Source: Erodium maritimum | Taxonomy: Eukaryota; Streptophyta; Magnoliopsida; Geraniales; Geraniaceae | Direction: 5' to 3' | Assembly (NCBI GenBank): GCA_963921825.1 | Contig: OY997591.1 | Location: forward strand, 14,317,515 to 14,381,514 | Length of the DNA: 64,000 nt | Shown: one piece after another, positions 22,201 to 34,143 of the stretch | Numbering within the stretch: position 1 is the stretch's first letter | Layout: each line of letters opens with the position of its first letter | Notes under the pieces: model-generated | The model's input: only the letters and a program-made list of their open reading frames with translations | The model's database searches: none | Told to the model about the DNA's origin: nothing | Translations under genes and position numbers: made by a program

Positions 22201-25200
22201 ACTGCTTTCTCATAATATGCTTGCTTCTACCCCTTCCTCGCTGAAAAGGAATACATTTAAGATCATAATATATCTCATATGCAAATGAAAGACAGGAAAA
22301 GTAGTATTCTTATCATGTAGGTCAACGCCACCATGCTCTCCCCCCCCCTCTTGTGTAGTAGTCTGTTTAACAGACAGTTTATAATTTATTTGTTAGGAGG
22401 AAATATTTTTTCCCTTGGAAGTTATTATAAAGTTTTGGGTTAATTACCTTTAGTACCCCTTATGTATTGGTAACACACATTTAGTACCCTTATGTATTGG
22501 TAACAAACTGGATAAAATTTTGGTCAAGTTTAGGCCATTTTGACGACCTGTGACCAATTGATAAGGAGTGTAATTGTCCCGTTACCAATATATAAGGGGT
22601 ATTAAATGATGTGTGATCAATTCATAAGGGGTACTAAATGTGTGTTACCAAAACGTAGGGGTGGTTTTTGAACGTTAACAAACGTAAGGGTACTAAAGGT
22701 ACGTTACCAATAGAAAAGGGGTACAAAAAGGAATTATCCCTAAAGTTTTGATATGTTTAACAAGAAATTATCAACCTGTTACGTTTTTCTAAAAAAGTCA
22801 GTGGACAAAACTTCAATGCACCCACAAAGCATGGACAAAAGTTTATGCACGTTCTCGTTTGTGGACAAAACTTCAGTGCACTTTTTGACAAATTAACCCT
22901 TTTATATAATATTTCAACTTACAACTAAACCTGGCATTCTCTTCTCTTTTTTTATAATTGACTCCTTGCAGGAAAATAACTATGTCCCAATTACACGAGG
23001 GAGTAGAGTGGTGCTCATGATTAATGGGTAAGTCCGTGGAATTTACTTCTTTTTTTATAAATTACTTGGACTCAAAATGTGCTCAATACGTTCCGATTTC
23101 TAACTGCAACATTAAATGTACTGTGAAAAGATATTTTGTTGACTGGATTTGGATTTTTTTTCTTGTGCTGCTGGGCCTTACATTAGCATTTTGTATGAAA
23201 ACCAGGAAATATAATTGGCAGTCATGCATACACTTAGAGGTCAATTAAATGAATCTGGTGCACTGCTCCCTCTAGCTGAAGAAAAGTGTGAATCCAGTTT
23301 TAGAACTATATTTTACACAGCATAGTAACCCTCTCTTCATATATACTTTCTGATTATAAACTTGTATTTTTCTGAACTGGGGACAGTGATTTTGTAAAAG
23401 GAAAGGTTCATATCAGGATTTTGAATATTTAGATTCTGGTTTTGATTTTACTCTCTGTCTTGGCTCCTCCAAAAGTGAAGATTCAGAATATTATAATCTC
23501 TTCTGTTTCCAGATGCACATTTTCTGTCTGAAAATTACTTGTGTTTTTCTTATCGGTGGACTTGAGCTTAATGGTAAGTGAACTTATTATTCTTATCCAA
23601 ATATTGTGTCTACTGGAAGAATCCTACCTGCTATATTTCCCATCTAAGCACCTAAAATGTAATCTTTAACAGGAGAGAACCAAACCAATATGCAGTCCTA
23701 TTTGATGAGATCGACAAATATTTTGTGATATGGTAGTGTTTATGGTTACATCTTTAGACTTCATCTCTGCATACCTACAATATTTGACCAGCAATTTAGT
23801 GACTCCTGTTATTCTCGGCCGTGACCCCAACAGAATGTAGCCTGTTTCTTATGAACTGCTCTTGCACAAGCAATCATTTGAAGAATAGTCAATCTTGTGC
23901 TTCTAAATTTATATCCCAATCCTAAGAAAATCTACTCTTGCAGTTCTATGATATCTTTTGGTACTGGCTACCATATGAAGAATAGTGTCCTAAAAAAAGT
24001 GGGGAAAGAAGACCAGATGCTATACAATTGATTAATGGTGATTGTCAAAGCTCAAACCACCCATGACTTTCTTGTTTGATGTTCATAACCTTTAAACAAT
24101 AATCATTAATTGCAGAAGCTAGTGTTAGGTGCCCTGCTTATCGAACGTGTAACGGGACCGAGGTAAGAACTAAGATTAAGGGTTCGCGTGTACGAATCCT
24201 TGTTCTTCTGTCTACCAATGATGACAATCAAGTTCGTAGAGGGAATTTGAGACCTTTGTAGGAGAACTAACAGTATATTAATTCTTGATGATTTATTCAT
24301 ATGACCTCTTTGGTTTATATATACCAACGAGGTTTCCCTTTCCTAAAGCAACATTAATGCTAATTGATTCTACCCAAAGATACCCAAATCCTAATACAAT
24401 TGAAATAACAATAAAAGGAAATACTAGATTGTATCCTAGCCACTTTCTGATTCTCCTTGGCTACGGATCCGTCTCTTGTACACGATTCCATACCGGCCAA
24501 TCCGGCCCATAACATCACTCCCCCATTCAGTATGCGCTTGACCTCAAGCGCAAAAGAAGGACGACGGGCCACCAAATCATCCACCAACTCTCAAGAGGCT
24601 TCGGACGGGGACTTGTGAACCCAGTGCACCAAAACTTCAGTCCGATCTGCGCGGGTACGGACGTCCAAAATGGCCACCGGAGTCGGGGGTGCCACCAAGG
24701 ACTCCGGCGGGGGAAGTTGCGGCGACCCCGTGACATCACCCACGAATTTTCTGAGGCATGAAACATGGAAAACGGGGTGAATCCGAGCATCCGCCGGCAA
24801 GTCCAGCTTGTAAGCGACCTCCCCAATCCTCTGTAGGACCTGAAATGGCCCGTAGAAACGCGGGCTTAACTTCCGCCCGCTACGGGCAGCCACAGACTTC
24901 TGGCGATATGGCTGGAGTTTCAACAGAACCAACTCCCCAACCTGGAACGAGACCTCACGATGCTTCCGGTCGTAATTAGCCTTCATAGCCTGCTGAGCGC
25001 GCAATAATTGTCTTCGAAGGCCAGCCAATGCTTCGTCACGCTCAGTAAGCTCTCGATCAACTGCCTCCAAACGAGCTGCACCCGCCGCATAATTTAGTAG
25101 CCGCGGGGGAGGCCGCCCGTAAACCACCTCAAAGGGGGAGGTGCGAATCGCCGAGTGGTAACTCGTGTTGTAGTAGTACTCGGCCCACGCCACCCAACGA

Positions 25201-28200
25201 GACCAAAGCTTCGGGTGGTCAGCCACGAAACAGCGCATGTGCATTTGGAGTAACCTGTTGACCACTTCCGTCTGTCCGTCACTCTGCGGATGATAGGCTG
25301 AACTCATGCGGAGAGACGACCCGCTCAAGCGAAACAGCTCCTGCCAGAAAGCACTAGCAAATGCCTTGTCCCTGTCACTAACAATAGTCTCCGAAACCCC
25401 GTGTAACCGAACCACCGTATCGAAGAACACCCGGGCCACCGAAACCGCAGTATACGGGTGAGAGATGGCCATAAAATGGCCATACTTGGTTAACCTGTCA
25501 ACCACCACAAAGAGCACCTTCTTCCCGCCCGACACAGGCAAAACATCAATAAAATCCATACTAATGTCGGCCCATAAAGGGATTGGTAGAGGCTGGAGCA
25601 AGCCCGCGGGCTTCAGGGTATCAGCCTTGTGGCGTTGACAAACGTCACAAGCTCGCACAAAGGACTGAACCGAAGCCTTCATTCTTGGCCAAAAGAAATC
25701 GACCGAAACCCGAACCAAGGTCTTTTGATAACCCTCATGATGAGCATTGTGGATGGTGGCCAAAATAACCGGAATTAAGGGGGAGTCCGCCGGCAGCCAA
25801 GCCCGTGACTTGTAAAAAATAATACCATCACGTACCTCCCATTGGTCGGACATTTTGCCCGCTGTGATATCGGCCACGATCTGCTGGCAGCTGGGCGATC
25901 GTTGAGTCTCCAACGCCACTTCCGTCCACAGGGGCACCACCGGTGCAGACAAGGCACATAAAACCCCCAACTCCTCATCCCTTCGTGACAGGGCATCAGC
26001 CACAATATTGTCTCTACCAGCCCGATATTCGACCCTAAAGTCGAACCCCATTAACTTGGACAGCCACCTCTGCTGTGGAGAAGTCGCCACTCGCTGCTCT
26101 AATAGGTACTTCAGAGCAAAGTGGTCGGTCCGAATCAGGAATTCTCGCCCCCATAAGTACGCCCGCCAATGTCGAACTGCCTGGGTCAACCCAATGAGCT
26201 CCTTCTCATACGCGGCCAACTTGAAGTGGCGTGCTGCAAAAGGCTTGCTAAAAAATGCAATAGGCCGGCCCCCTTGATGAAGGACCGCTCCAATCCCCGA
26301 GTCACAAGCATCACAATCAACTTCGAATTCGACCTTAAAATCCGGCAAAGCAAGCACCGGAGTGGTGGTCATTGCTGTTTTTAAGGCCAAAAATGCACTA
26401 TGCGCCTCGTCATCCCATGTAAAAGCATTCTTTTTCAGTAAGCGAGTCAATGGTGCGGCGAGGAGGCCGTACCCTTGGACGAACTTTCGGTAATAGCCCG
26501 TCAGCCTCAAGAAACCGCGGAGAGCCTTGGGTGTTGACGGAGATGGCCACTCTGTCATGGCTGAAACTTTGGCCGGGGCAGCTTCTACCCCACTTCCCGA
26601 GATCAGAATTCCCAAATAAGCCACCTGTTCCTGAGCAAACAGACACTTGCTACGCTTTAAAAATAAAGAATTGGATTGCAGCAAGGATAGAATTACCCGT
26701 AAATGATGGAGGTGCTCGGACCACGATGGGCTATAAATTAGAATGTCATCAAAAAAGACCAGTACAAAACGGTGCAGATACGGGGCGAAGATATCGTTCA
26801 TCAACGCCTGAAAGGTCGAAGGAGCATTCGTGAGACCGAAAGGCATGACCAGAAACTCGAAATGCCCGTGGTGCGTCCGAAACGCTGTCTTCTGAACATC
26901 CGCCAGATGCATGCGAACCTGATGATATCCTGAGCGCAGGTCCAACTTAGTGAAGAACCGCGCCCCATGTAACTCGTCCAGCAGCTCGTCAATCACCGGA
27001 ATAGGAAATTTATCCTTAACCGTCCGAGCATTAAGTGCCCTGTAATCCACGCACATCCGCCACGACTGATCGGCCTTGGGTACCAACAAAACCGGTGAGG
27101 AGAACGGGGATTTGCTCGGCCTAATAATTCCCTGCGCCAGCATATCACGGCATTGCTTCTCGATTTCGTCCTTTTGACGGTGCGGGTAGCAATACGGGCG
27201 GACCACCACAGGACCCGAGCCGGGCAACAAGTGAATGTGATGGTCGGCCGAGCGTTGGGGCGGGAGGCCTCTAGGTTCTGCAAACAGATCCGGAAAGTCC
27301 CCTAGCAAAGCCGCACATTGTTGTGCCTGTGACCTGCTTCCAGTAAGCGCTGCGAATACTGGTTTCTCCGCTGCGGGGTCAAGGCCCCGTAGAATAATAG
27401 GTCGGCCCAATATATAGAACTTCATAGTCATGTGATCAAAGTTCCAAAGGATGTCACCCAACGTGCGGAGCCAATTAACACCTAGTACAGCAGTGAACCC
27501 ACACAACGGTAAGACAAATAAGTCAAAATGAAATACATTTGAACCTACTGTAATAGGCGCAAGCTGACAGACGCCCGGGCTAGCTACAGTTTCCCCGTTA
27601 GCCACGAGAACACGCAATCCCATCCGCCCCTGTACAATGCCACCTTACGTGCAAAACCCTCGTCCACGAAACTGTGGGTCGAACCCGAATCGATCAAAAT
27701 CAGCAGGGGGCTGCCTCCGAGGGCCTGCACCCTCATGGTGCGTGGGGCCACCATGCCGGTATAGCATGGAGCGAGATGGACGGGTTGTCCTCCTCCAAAA
27801 CTAAATCCAGGTCGTCATTGTCGTCCTCAATCAGCTCCAAATAAAACAGCTTCTGACAACGATGACCCAAGCTGTAATCCTCATCATAATTAAAACAGAG
27901 CCCCTTGGAGATGCGATCCTGCTTTTCCTCCTTGGAAATGCGCTTGACAAACGGCCTCGGAGCCAAATTTGCAGGCTGCTGGCGGCGGACCGCCACTGGA
28001 GAAACAACCGACTCTTCCCGATCCCTCCTCTCGTAGAGCTTAGCGAGCCCCATAGCCGTGTTTAAGTCACGAGGCTGCTGAATCTCTACATCGATAGCCA
28101 GAGGGCCTCGTAACCCACTCAGGAAAAGAGTCATCTCTTGATCAGGTTTCAAAGCCGGCACCTGAGCGACCAAACGCTCGAAACTCGTCGCATATTCGTC

Positions 28201-31200
28201 CACCGTGCCGACCTGTTTCAATTTGGCTAACTCCCCAAGCCGGTTACTCGCCAAAATGGAGCCAAATCGGGTGTTACAGTATCCCTTAAATTCCGGCCAG
28301 TGCATACCGGGATAATCCTACTGCAGCTTCATGTACCATAATTGTGCGTCCTCCTCAAGATGGAACGCAGCCAGCATAACCCTTTCCTCTGGGGCCGTGC
28401 GTTGATGAAGGAAATAACCTTCACAACGATTTAACCAAGCCGTCGGGTTCGAGCGGCCATCGAAGCGGGGAAGTTCGAGGCGCGTAAAGCGAGGAACGTC
28501 CCCCCCGATCCTGTTAAAACCGGTGCCGGCGCGGGCTGGGATTGCGTCCCTCCTGCCGCCACCGAACCTGCTCCAGACGGGTGCTGCCCGCCGGCGGCGC
28601 CTGCGCCCGACAGTCCTCCTGGAACCGTGCTCTCCCCTTGATTCTCCACTGGCGTCACCCGAGCGGACAGCGACTGCACCAACAAGGCGAGCTTCTAAAG
28701 CTGTTTGCTCACCTGGTCGTCCTTCGCATGTCGCTCAGCGATGAACGCATCCAAACGCTGCTCCAAAGAAGCCGACTTCTCACCTGCCATAACACCAGGC
28801 TCTGATACCACTTTGTTAGGTGCCCTGCTTATCGAACGTGTTACGGGACCGAGGTAAGAACTAAGATCAAGGGTTCACGTGTGCGAATCCTTGTTCTTCT
28901 TTCTACCAATGATGACAATCAAGCTCGTAAAGGGAACTTGAGACCTTTGTAGGAGAACTAACAGTATATTAATTCTCGATGATTTATTCATATGACCTCT
29001 TTGGTTTATATATACCAAAGAGGTTTCCCTTTCCTAAAGCAACATCAATGCTAATTTTTTGTTTTTTGAAGATAAACATCAATGCTAATTGATTCTACCC
29101 AAAGATACCCAAATCTTAATACAATTGAAATAAAAATAAAAGGAAATACTAGATTGTATCCTAGCCACTTTCTGATTCTCCTTGGCTACGGATCCGTCTC
29201 TTGTACACGATTCCATACCGGCCAACCCGGCCCATAACAGCTAGTTTATTTGTGTTGGCTGTTTTGTTTTCTTTCTTGCACTAATTAGTATCGACTTGCT
29301 TAGCATTATGCGAATTCACATCACACCCTGCTCTAATTATGAGCTCGTGGTTGTTACTTGTGGATATTTTGAGTATAAAAAATTGGCTTTGTATCAACTA
29401 TAAAGTTTTTGCCAGGTGTAGAGATCAGTCTATTCCAAATAGTATCTTACTATATCTGTCTTTTAATACAGGTTAGGTGCTACCCCTGTTATGGAACTAA
29501 TGATTGCATCAGGAAAGGCTGTTCCTAAGTTGCAACTGGAGCATGGGCTCGCTGTTGATAGAGTTTATACGGGGTCATTTATGACTTCCCTGGATATGGC
29601 AGGTTTGTAATCCTAGCAAGAGGCTTCCATGTAATCAATAGTATAGTTATTCTCACATTTGTGTTTCTGCCAGGATTTTCAATTACAATCATGAAGGCAG
29701 ACCAAACAATTTTGCAACGTTTGGATGCTGCAACAAAGGCTCCCTACTGGCCGGTTGGTGTTGATGGTCTGTAATATTTCTTCATCTCTTTACTGGAAGT
29801 CAGTCTATTAGATTATATTCTAGAATGCTTCCTTGGTGGCTCTAATATCGTGAACTCCTAATTTGTTTCTCCTTGCGCCATAAAATATTCCTCCTATTCT
29901 GCAATGTAATAAGGATTGTTGGTTTTAATTTCATTAAGCTAAGTTTCATCTTTACTTGCAGGTAATCACCCCCCTGCCAAGATTCCTGTTCCACTGCCAC
30001 CATCGCGTTTGATGAAGAGTGATGAGGTACATTTGTGAGATCCGGTGTTACTGTCAAAATTATGCCTTTTGGATTTCCTATGTTGGAATAATAGAAGACG
30101 GTAATAAAGTATCATGTACTTGTGCACCATTTGATGGTATGAAATCCATACTAGTTGCCGAATGCATTTAGTTGATTGGAAAATATTATGTAGTTCATTG
30201 ATTACTAGGTGATTACTAGACATTAATATAATGGTACTGCAACACCTTACATTTACAGGTCTAACATCAGTTTAAATTCCATTTTTGTTATGTCTTTGCC
30301 AACTTGAGCCTCACATAGAAACCTGGACATTGAAGGGATAACTATGAAATTTAGTCGGGAGAAAATATAAGTTATAGGGGTAGGCCTAAGAATAAGAAAT
30401 GGCACAATAAGTTGAGCATGCATGACATAAATGGAGATAGCATTACATAGAATGGAGAGGATTGAAGAATGAGAGCAGTAAGGAGTTTTCCTAATAGGTT
30501 CATGTACTTGACCCAACTATATGTGAAATGGCTTAGCTGCCTTTGTTATCAAAGATATGGCTATGATATTCTTTTGATTCAAGAAATAGTTGTTTGTGTG
30601 GATTAAATCCAATAAGATTCGCAGGGCTTATCATTGTTCATGGTCGGTTGTAACATCATTACCCATTTTTTTTTTTCTGATATGCCACTACCTAACTAGA
30701 ACTGACTGCTGGTATATGCCTCTGACCAGTCACTAAGTAGGCCACTTCAGCTGAATCAACAAGGCCACATTCTTGAAGTAGCTATTGAAGCAGCAGCCAA
30801 TGCAGTTATCACTCTTAGGGACTCTTTGAATGAATGGGATGGCAAAGTAGGCGACGGTGATTGTGGGTCAACAGTGAGTTTCCTCAAAATTTCTATTTCC
30901 GTATCTCATCTATTGCTATGTCTGATATGATTTATTTTTCTAGATGTATCGAGGTGCAACGGCTATTCTTGAAGACATGAAAAAGTAGTAAGTTGTTTGA
31001 TTAGTTACTCTACATATTCTTTTGTTTGTTCTAATAACAATAGTAAAACTAATAAATGAAAATTGTGAGGACCAATATTCTGAACCTTACCTAGGTTCAT
31101 CGGTTGTATTTAATGCTTGCGCACTTGTTATTTTTTTTTTCAGGTTGCCTAGCTCAAGTTTCTGTAATTGAATTTAATTGTTGCTGAATCGTTAAGTTAG

Positions 31201-32626
31201 TAGGGTTATCCTTGAAGGTCTTGTGCTTAAGTGTTTTGTATTATGTTTGATGGTTAATGAACTGTGAACAATGTCTTTTAACAGTGAATATTCTATTCTG
31301 AATAACTTCTTGTGATTACATAAAATAGGTTCAGTGGTCTGCTGCTTTGTATAATAGCACAATGGATTTTAGTATCATACTTGTTTGTGGCTTTTCCAAG
31401 AGTTCTACTATTTTACAGCAATCAAAGCGTTGTTACTGGTTTTTGCGTGGTTTTGAATTCCAAATTGATCTTTCATTGACAGACTTGTCTTAATTACCTT
31501 TTTTTTGCAGTTATCCTCTGAATAATGCCACAGAAACAGTGAATGAAATTGGATCATCTATCAGAAGAGTGATGGGAGGAACAAGTGGGATCTTGTATTG
31601 ATTCTCTCTAATCTATAGCTTTTCCTCAATCTAGCGTTGTTATATATGTATTCCTATTCATTACTATGATATCTATTTGGTTGGTTAAAATCTGGATTTT
31701 AAACAGATACAGTATATTCTGTAAAGCAGCATATGCACAACTGAAAGTGAATTCAGACCCGTCAGTTGTCACTGCAAACCAATGTAAGACGATGCTATCT
31801 GATGTGATTACATTTATAACTTCATCTCACATTGATCTAACAGATCTTCTAATAAAGGGGCTGAAGCTCTAGAAGCTGCCATTGCTGCAGTCAGCAAATA
31901 TGGAGGTGCTAGTGCTGGTTATCGCACTTTGTTGGATGCTCTTATCCCTGCATCAACAGTACTTAGGGAGGTCTTCAACAATAATCATTGACTTTTGCTT
32001 TGTGCTTGATATGGAATCACCACTTGATACTAATTTATCTATTTTCAGAGGTTAAGTGCCGGGTGTGACCCTATCTCTGCTTTCACCACCTCTTCTGAGG
32101 CAGCATTGGCTGGAGCAGAGTCAACCAAACAAATGCAGGCACAGGTGACGACATGCTAAACAAATATCTATGTATAGTAGTACACATTTTAACATATTAA
32201 AGGCACACCGATAACACTGTAATTACATAATAGTTTAAAACATGACGATCGGTTTATGTAACACACAACATGTTAGTGTTTGATCTATGGGAACCGTGTA
32301 TCTGGGTATGTCTGGGTTATTTATTTCTTTCAGCTCATCCCACACGTTTCAAGTCATTTACTGATGACAGGTCCTCAGTTTTGTGCCTAATTTACTGATT
32401 GTTCAGATTTCCGCCTCCTCATGACATGTTCGCTAGAGTAGTTGTGTAACATTAAACGACTTGTTAGCTGTATGGTAATTTGAACTGTTGCTGTTTTCAG
32501 GCTGGTCGTTCAAGCTATGTCTCTTTAGAGATCCTTTCAACGGTTCCAGACCCGGGTGCAATGGCGGCAGCTTCATGGTACAGAGCAGCAGCCTTAGCTG
32601 TCAAGGATAAATACCAAGCTTCATGA
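16274..32626 (+). CDS. DHAK: Dihydroxyacetone (triose) kinase, DhaK-DhaL type
   Basis: Twenty exons: 16274-16313, 17043-17116, 17211-17274, 18144-18256, 18361-18408, 18633-18704, 18798-18887, 21637-21810, 22101-22184, 22972-23027, 29472-29602, 29674-29766, 29962-30026, 30730-30873, 30944-30987, 31511-31594, 31707-31783, 31858-31970, 32049-32144, 32501-32626. The frame is open over 595 aa, the normal length for this family. It is an ATP-dependent kinase for dihydroxyacetone (and glyceraldehyde), linking that sugar to triose-phosphate metabolism. The DhaK domain (about 1-340) has the loop [14 protein letters not shown] (from about residue 59) and His226 (GIHGEPG), the expected covalent substrate ligand. 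The DhaL domain (about 380-595) has GDGDCGST with Asp405, Asp410 and Asp412 placed to bind Mg-ATP. Introns 7, 9 and 10 are swollen by transposons, so about 11% of the 16.4-kb span is coding. The exon 18 acceptor is AAAG|GGG; the upstream CAG 14 bases away would bring an early stop. Confidence 0.95.
19246..21138 (-). mobile_element. 5'-truncated L1-type LINE in DHAK intron 7
   Basis: On the minus strand the order is the palm of reverse transcriptase ([13 protein letters not shown], then [11 protein letters not shown] near 20900), the thumb region ([14 protein letters not shown]), the [23 protein letters not shown] block near 20380, and the zf-RVT domain ([14 protein letters not shown] to [18 protein letters not shown]). 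It ends in an A-tail, the T-run at 19246-19255, preceded by the motif TTTTGCGGATC. The endonuclease and ORF1 are missing. The reading frame shifts at least twice (between about 20660 and 20440, and near 19750), so it is dead. It lies antisense to the kinase. A clean target duplication was not found. Confidence 0.88.
22437..22740. mobile_element. MULE-type MITE in DHAK intron 9
   Basis: A 304-bp foldback element. Its ends are GGGTTAATTACCTTTAGTAC and, complemented, GGGATAATTCCTTTTTGTAC. It is flanked by a perfect 9-bp duplication TAAAGTTTT at 22428-22436 and 22741-22749; 9 bp is the size made by Mutator-like transposases. The interior is made of short repeats of GTACCCCTTATGTATTGGTAAC type. 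No coding capacity. Confidence 0.8.
22786..22890. repeat. Fragment related to the 52-kb MITE
   Basis: Repeats of GTGGACAAAACTTCARTGCAC and CACCCACAAAGCATGG match the interior units of the MITE at 52056-52446. No ends of its own are visible, so it is a fragment of that family next to the other MITE in the same intron. Confidence 0.6.
24123..24514 (-). repeat. 3' LTR of the gypsy element
   Basis: A 392-bp LTR, TGTTAGGTGC...CATAACA as read on the plus strand, next to the polypurine tract. Confidence 0.95.
28798..28810 (-). other. Primer-binding site (tRNA-iMet type)
   Basis: Read on the minus strand it is TGGTATCAGAGCC, the standard plant initiator-Met primer site, three bases from the 5' LTR. 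Confidence 0.9.
28814..29239 (-). repeat. 5' LTR of the gypsy element
   Basis: A 426-bp LTR next to the primer-binding site. It is longer than its partner by one internal insertion of about 34 bases that includes a local duplication (AACATCAATGCTAAT). Confidence 0.95.
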
Positions 32627-34143
32627 GTTCTTCCATTTTTCCCTTCGGGCTTTGTAGTTGATCATGTTTTGTTTATGGTTTGACACTACAATTTTAACTG
32701 ATCAGGCTTTCCGCTTATGCTTCTGCATAAAGCTGAGAGAGTGAGCAAAAAAAACGGAAAAAGATTGAGCACTGCAATAGTATAAGAAGCTTCTCATATA
32801 TATTATAAAAAGAGAGTCGATACCCCCGACATCGTATGGATTTATTAAATAGTCTTACTTAATTTTTAGAATTTTGGGTTTGAACAATTCTCAAATCAAG
32901 TCTGTTATTGTCAACTCCAACAATTGGGCTGACCTGAAATCAAAAATCAAACCTTTTTTTTATCTTTACCATTAAATTGGGACAATAAAAAAAGCAAGCC
33001 TCGCAATTCATTTTTGAAAAAAAAAATCAAATTTTGTCCATCAATTCTAAAAGTTCACAAGTTTTATTAAAAAACGCAGAAAAGAACAAGAGAGGGTACT
33101 AGAAAAAGTTTCATGTCATTTATCGTGCATTTTGATAGTTTGTAATGGTTTCCGATAGTTGGTCGTTATAATTTAAATTGATGATTTGGTATTATAAAAA
33201 AAACAAAGGTCATTTATCACAGATTTTGATAGTTTGTTATACTTTCCGATAGTTGACTGTTATGATGTAAGAAAAATTTTCGTTTAATCTTATGATATAA
33301 GAACTAATCATGGTACAACGAGATTACCTAGTGTTTTCCTTAATATGATCAGTCTGTTCCATACTACAAATAACCAGTGCGCTTCTTGGATGCTAGTATC
33401 GAAGCAAAAAGACCATCTGGTGGTGTTAGTGACCCCTTATCTTTACACAAATGTGTATTCTTTTCCCTATTGCGTACATCTTGAATCCTTAGCATATTTT
33501 GCACTCTTGCACCTTGTATTAGTCATGTGTAAGGTTTCAGGAATTAAAAGCGAGTGTCAAATGTGGGGAAATCTCGAGTTAGCTAGGAGAAGCATTTGTG
33601 ACATCATGCAAAACTTCCATCTCCCTCAACCCACAAAAAACACATAAATTTGAGTATAAATTTTGTCATAAAACATAAATTATATACCATGATTAAATCT
33701 CTCATTTTGTTTTTATTGTTGTCAATATAATAACATATACAAATAAAAACAGTTCTTATTCAAGTTGCTAAATCTGAAACTATCAGCGTTTGAAACAATC
33801 AAATGAGGAATTGGGGATCAAATTATTTCACTTACATTCATCTTATTAGAAGACCATCACAACTTAAAATAAATGTGCAGAAAAGAGCAAAGACTTCGAG
33901 CATTTGGTTCATTAAAGGCTACATGGATATAGACTGCATACGGTGTATTAGAGAGGAATGAAATGGAGGGCGCATGTTCCTTGGTTCATCATCCATTCAT
34001 TGCACATTGCAATTTACAAAACTTAATACATATTTTTTAAACTCAACTCATGCAATGCCATGTGATTTGAATCTTGAGGCAAATTAACGAAGTAATTTCA
34101 AAATTTTAGTGTTTCGCAACCCTGCTGGCTGGTAAGGTCCTCA
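32627..34143. other. Convergent 3' spacer between DHAK and helicase
   Basis: Holds both 3' untranslated ends. The stretch 33130-33250 repeats CATTTATC.TG.ATTTTGATAGTTTGT twice. The frame at 33345-33647 (100 codons) has no domain and no splice context, so it was not called. Confidence 0.45.

Larger units (their letters stand above)
24123..29239 (-). mobile_element. Ty3/gypsy chromovirus-type LTR retrotransposon in DHAK intron 10
   Basis: A complete-length fossil element of 5117 bp, antisense to the kinase. LTRs lie at 24123-24514 and 28814-29239, each TG...CA, with a perfect 5-bp target duplication GCTAG (24118-24122 and 29240-29244). Beside the right (5') LTR is a primer-binding site TGGTATCAGAGCC for initiator tRNA-Met (28798-28810, minus); beside the left (3') LTR is a G-rich polypurine tract (about 24515-24530). 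In order on the minus strand are gag (about 28305-27733), protease (near 27700-27650), then reverse transcriptase with FFDDILIYS, RNase H, integrase with its HHCC zinc module, and a C-terminal chromodomain-like end (27623-24591). Gag-protease and the long pol frame are not in one continuous frame; about two or three breaks are visible, so it is probably inactive. LTRs differ at about 3.5% of sites plus one small insertion, suggesting an age of order one to three million years at usual plant rates. Confidence 0.95.

Noticed and set aside
33345-33647. 100-codon frame in the DHAK-helicase spacer
   Set aside because: No domain, AT-rich, no splice or homology support.
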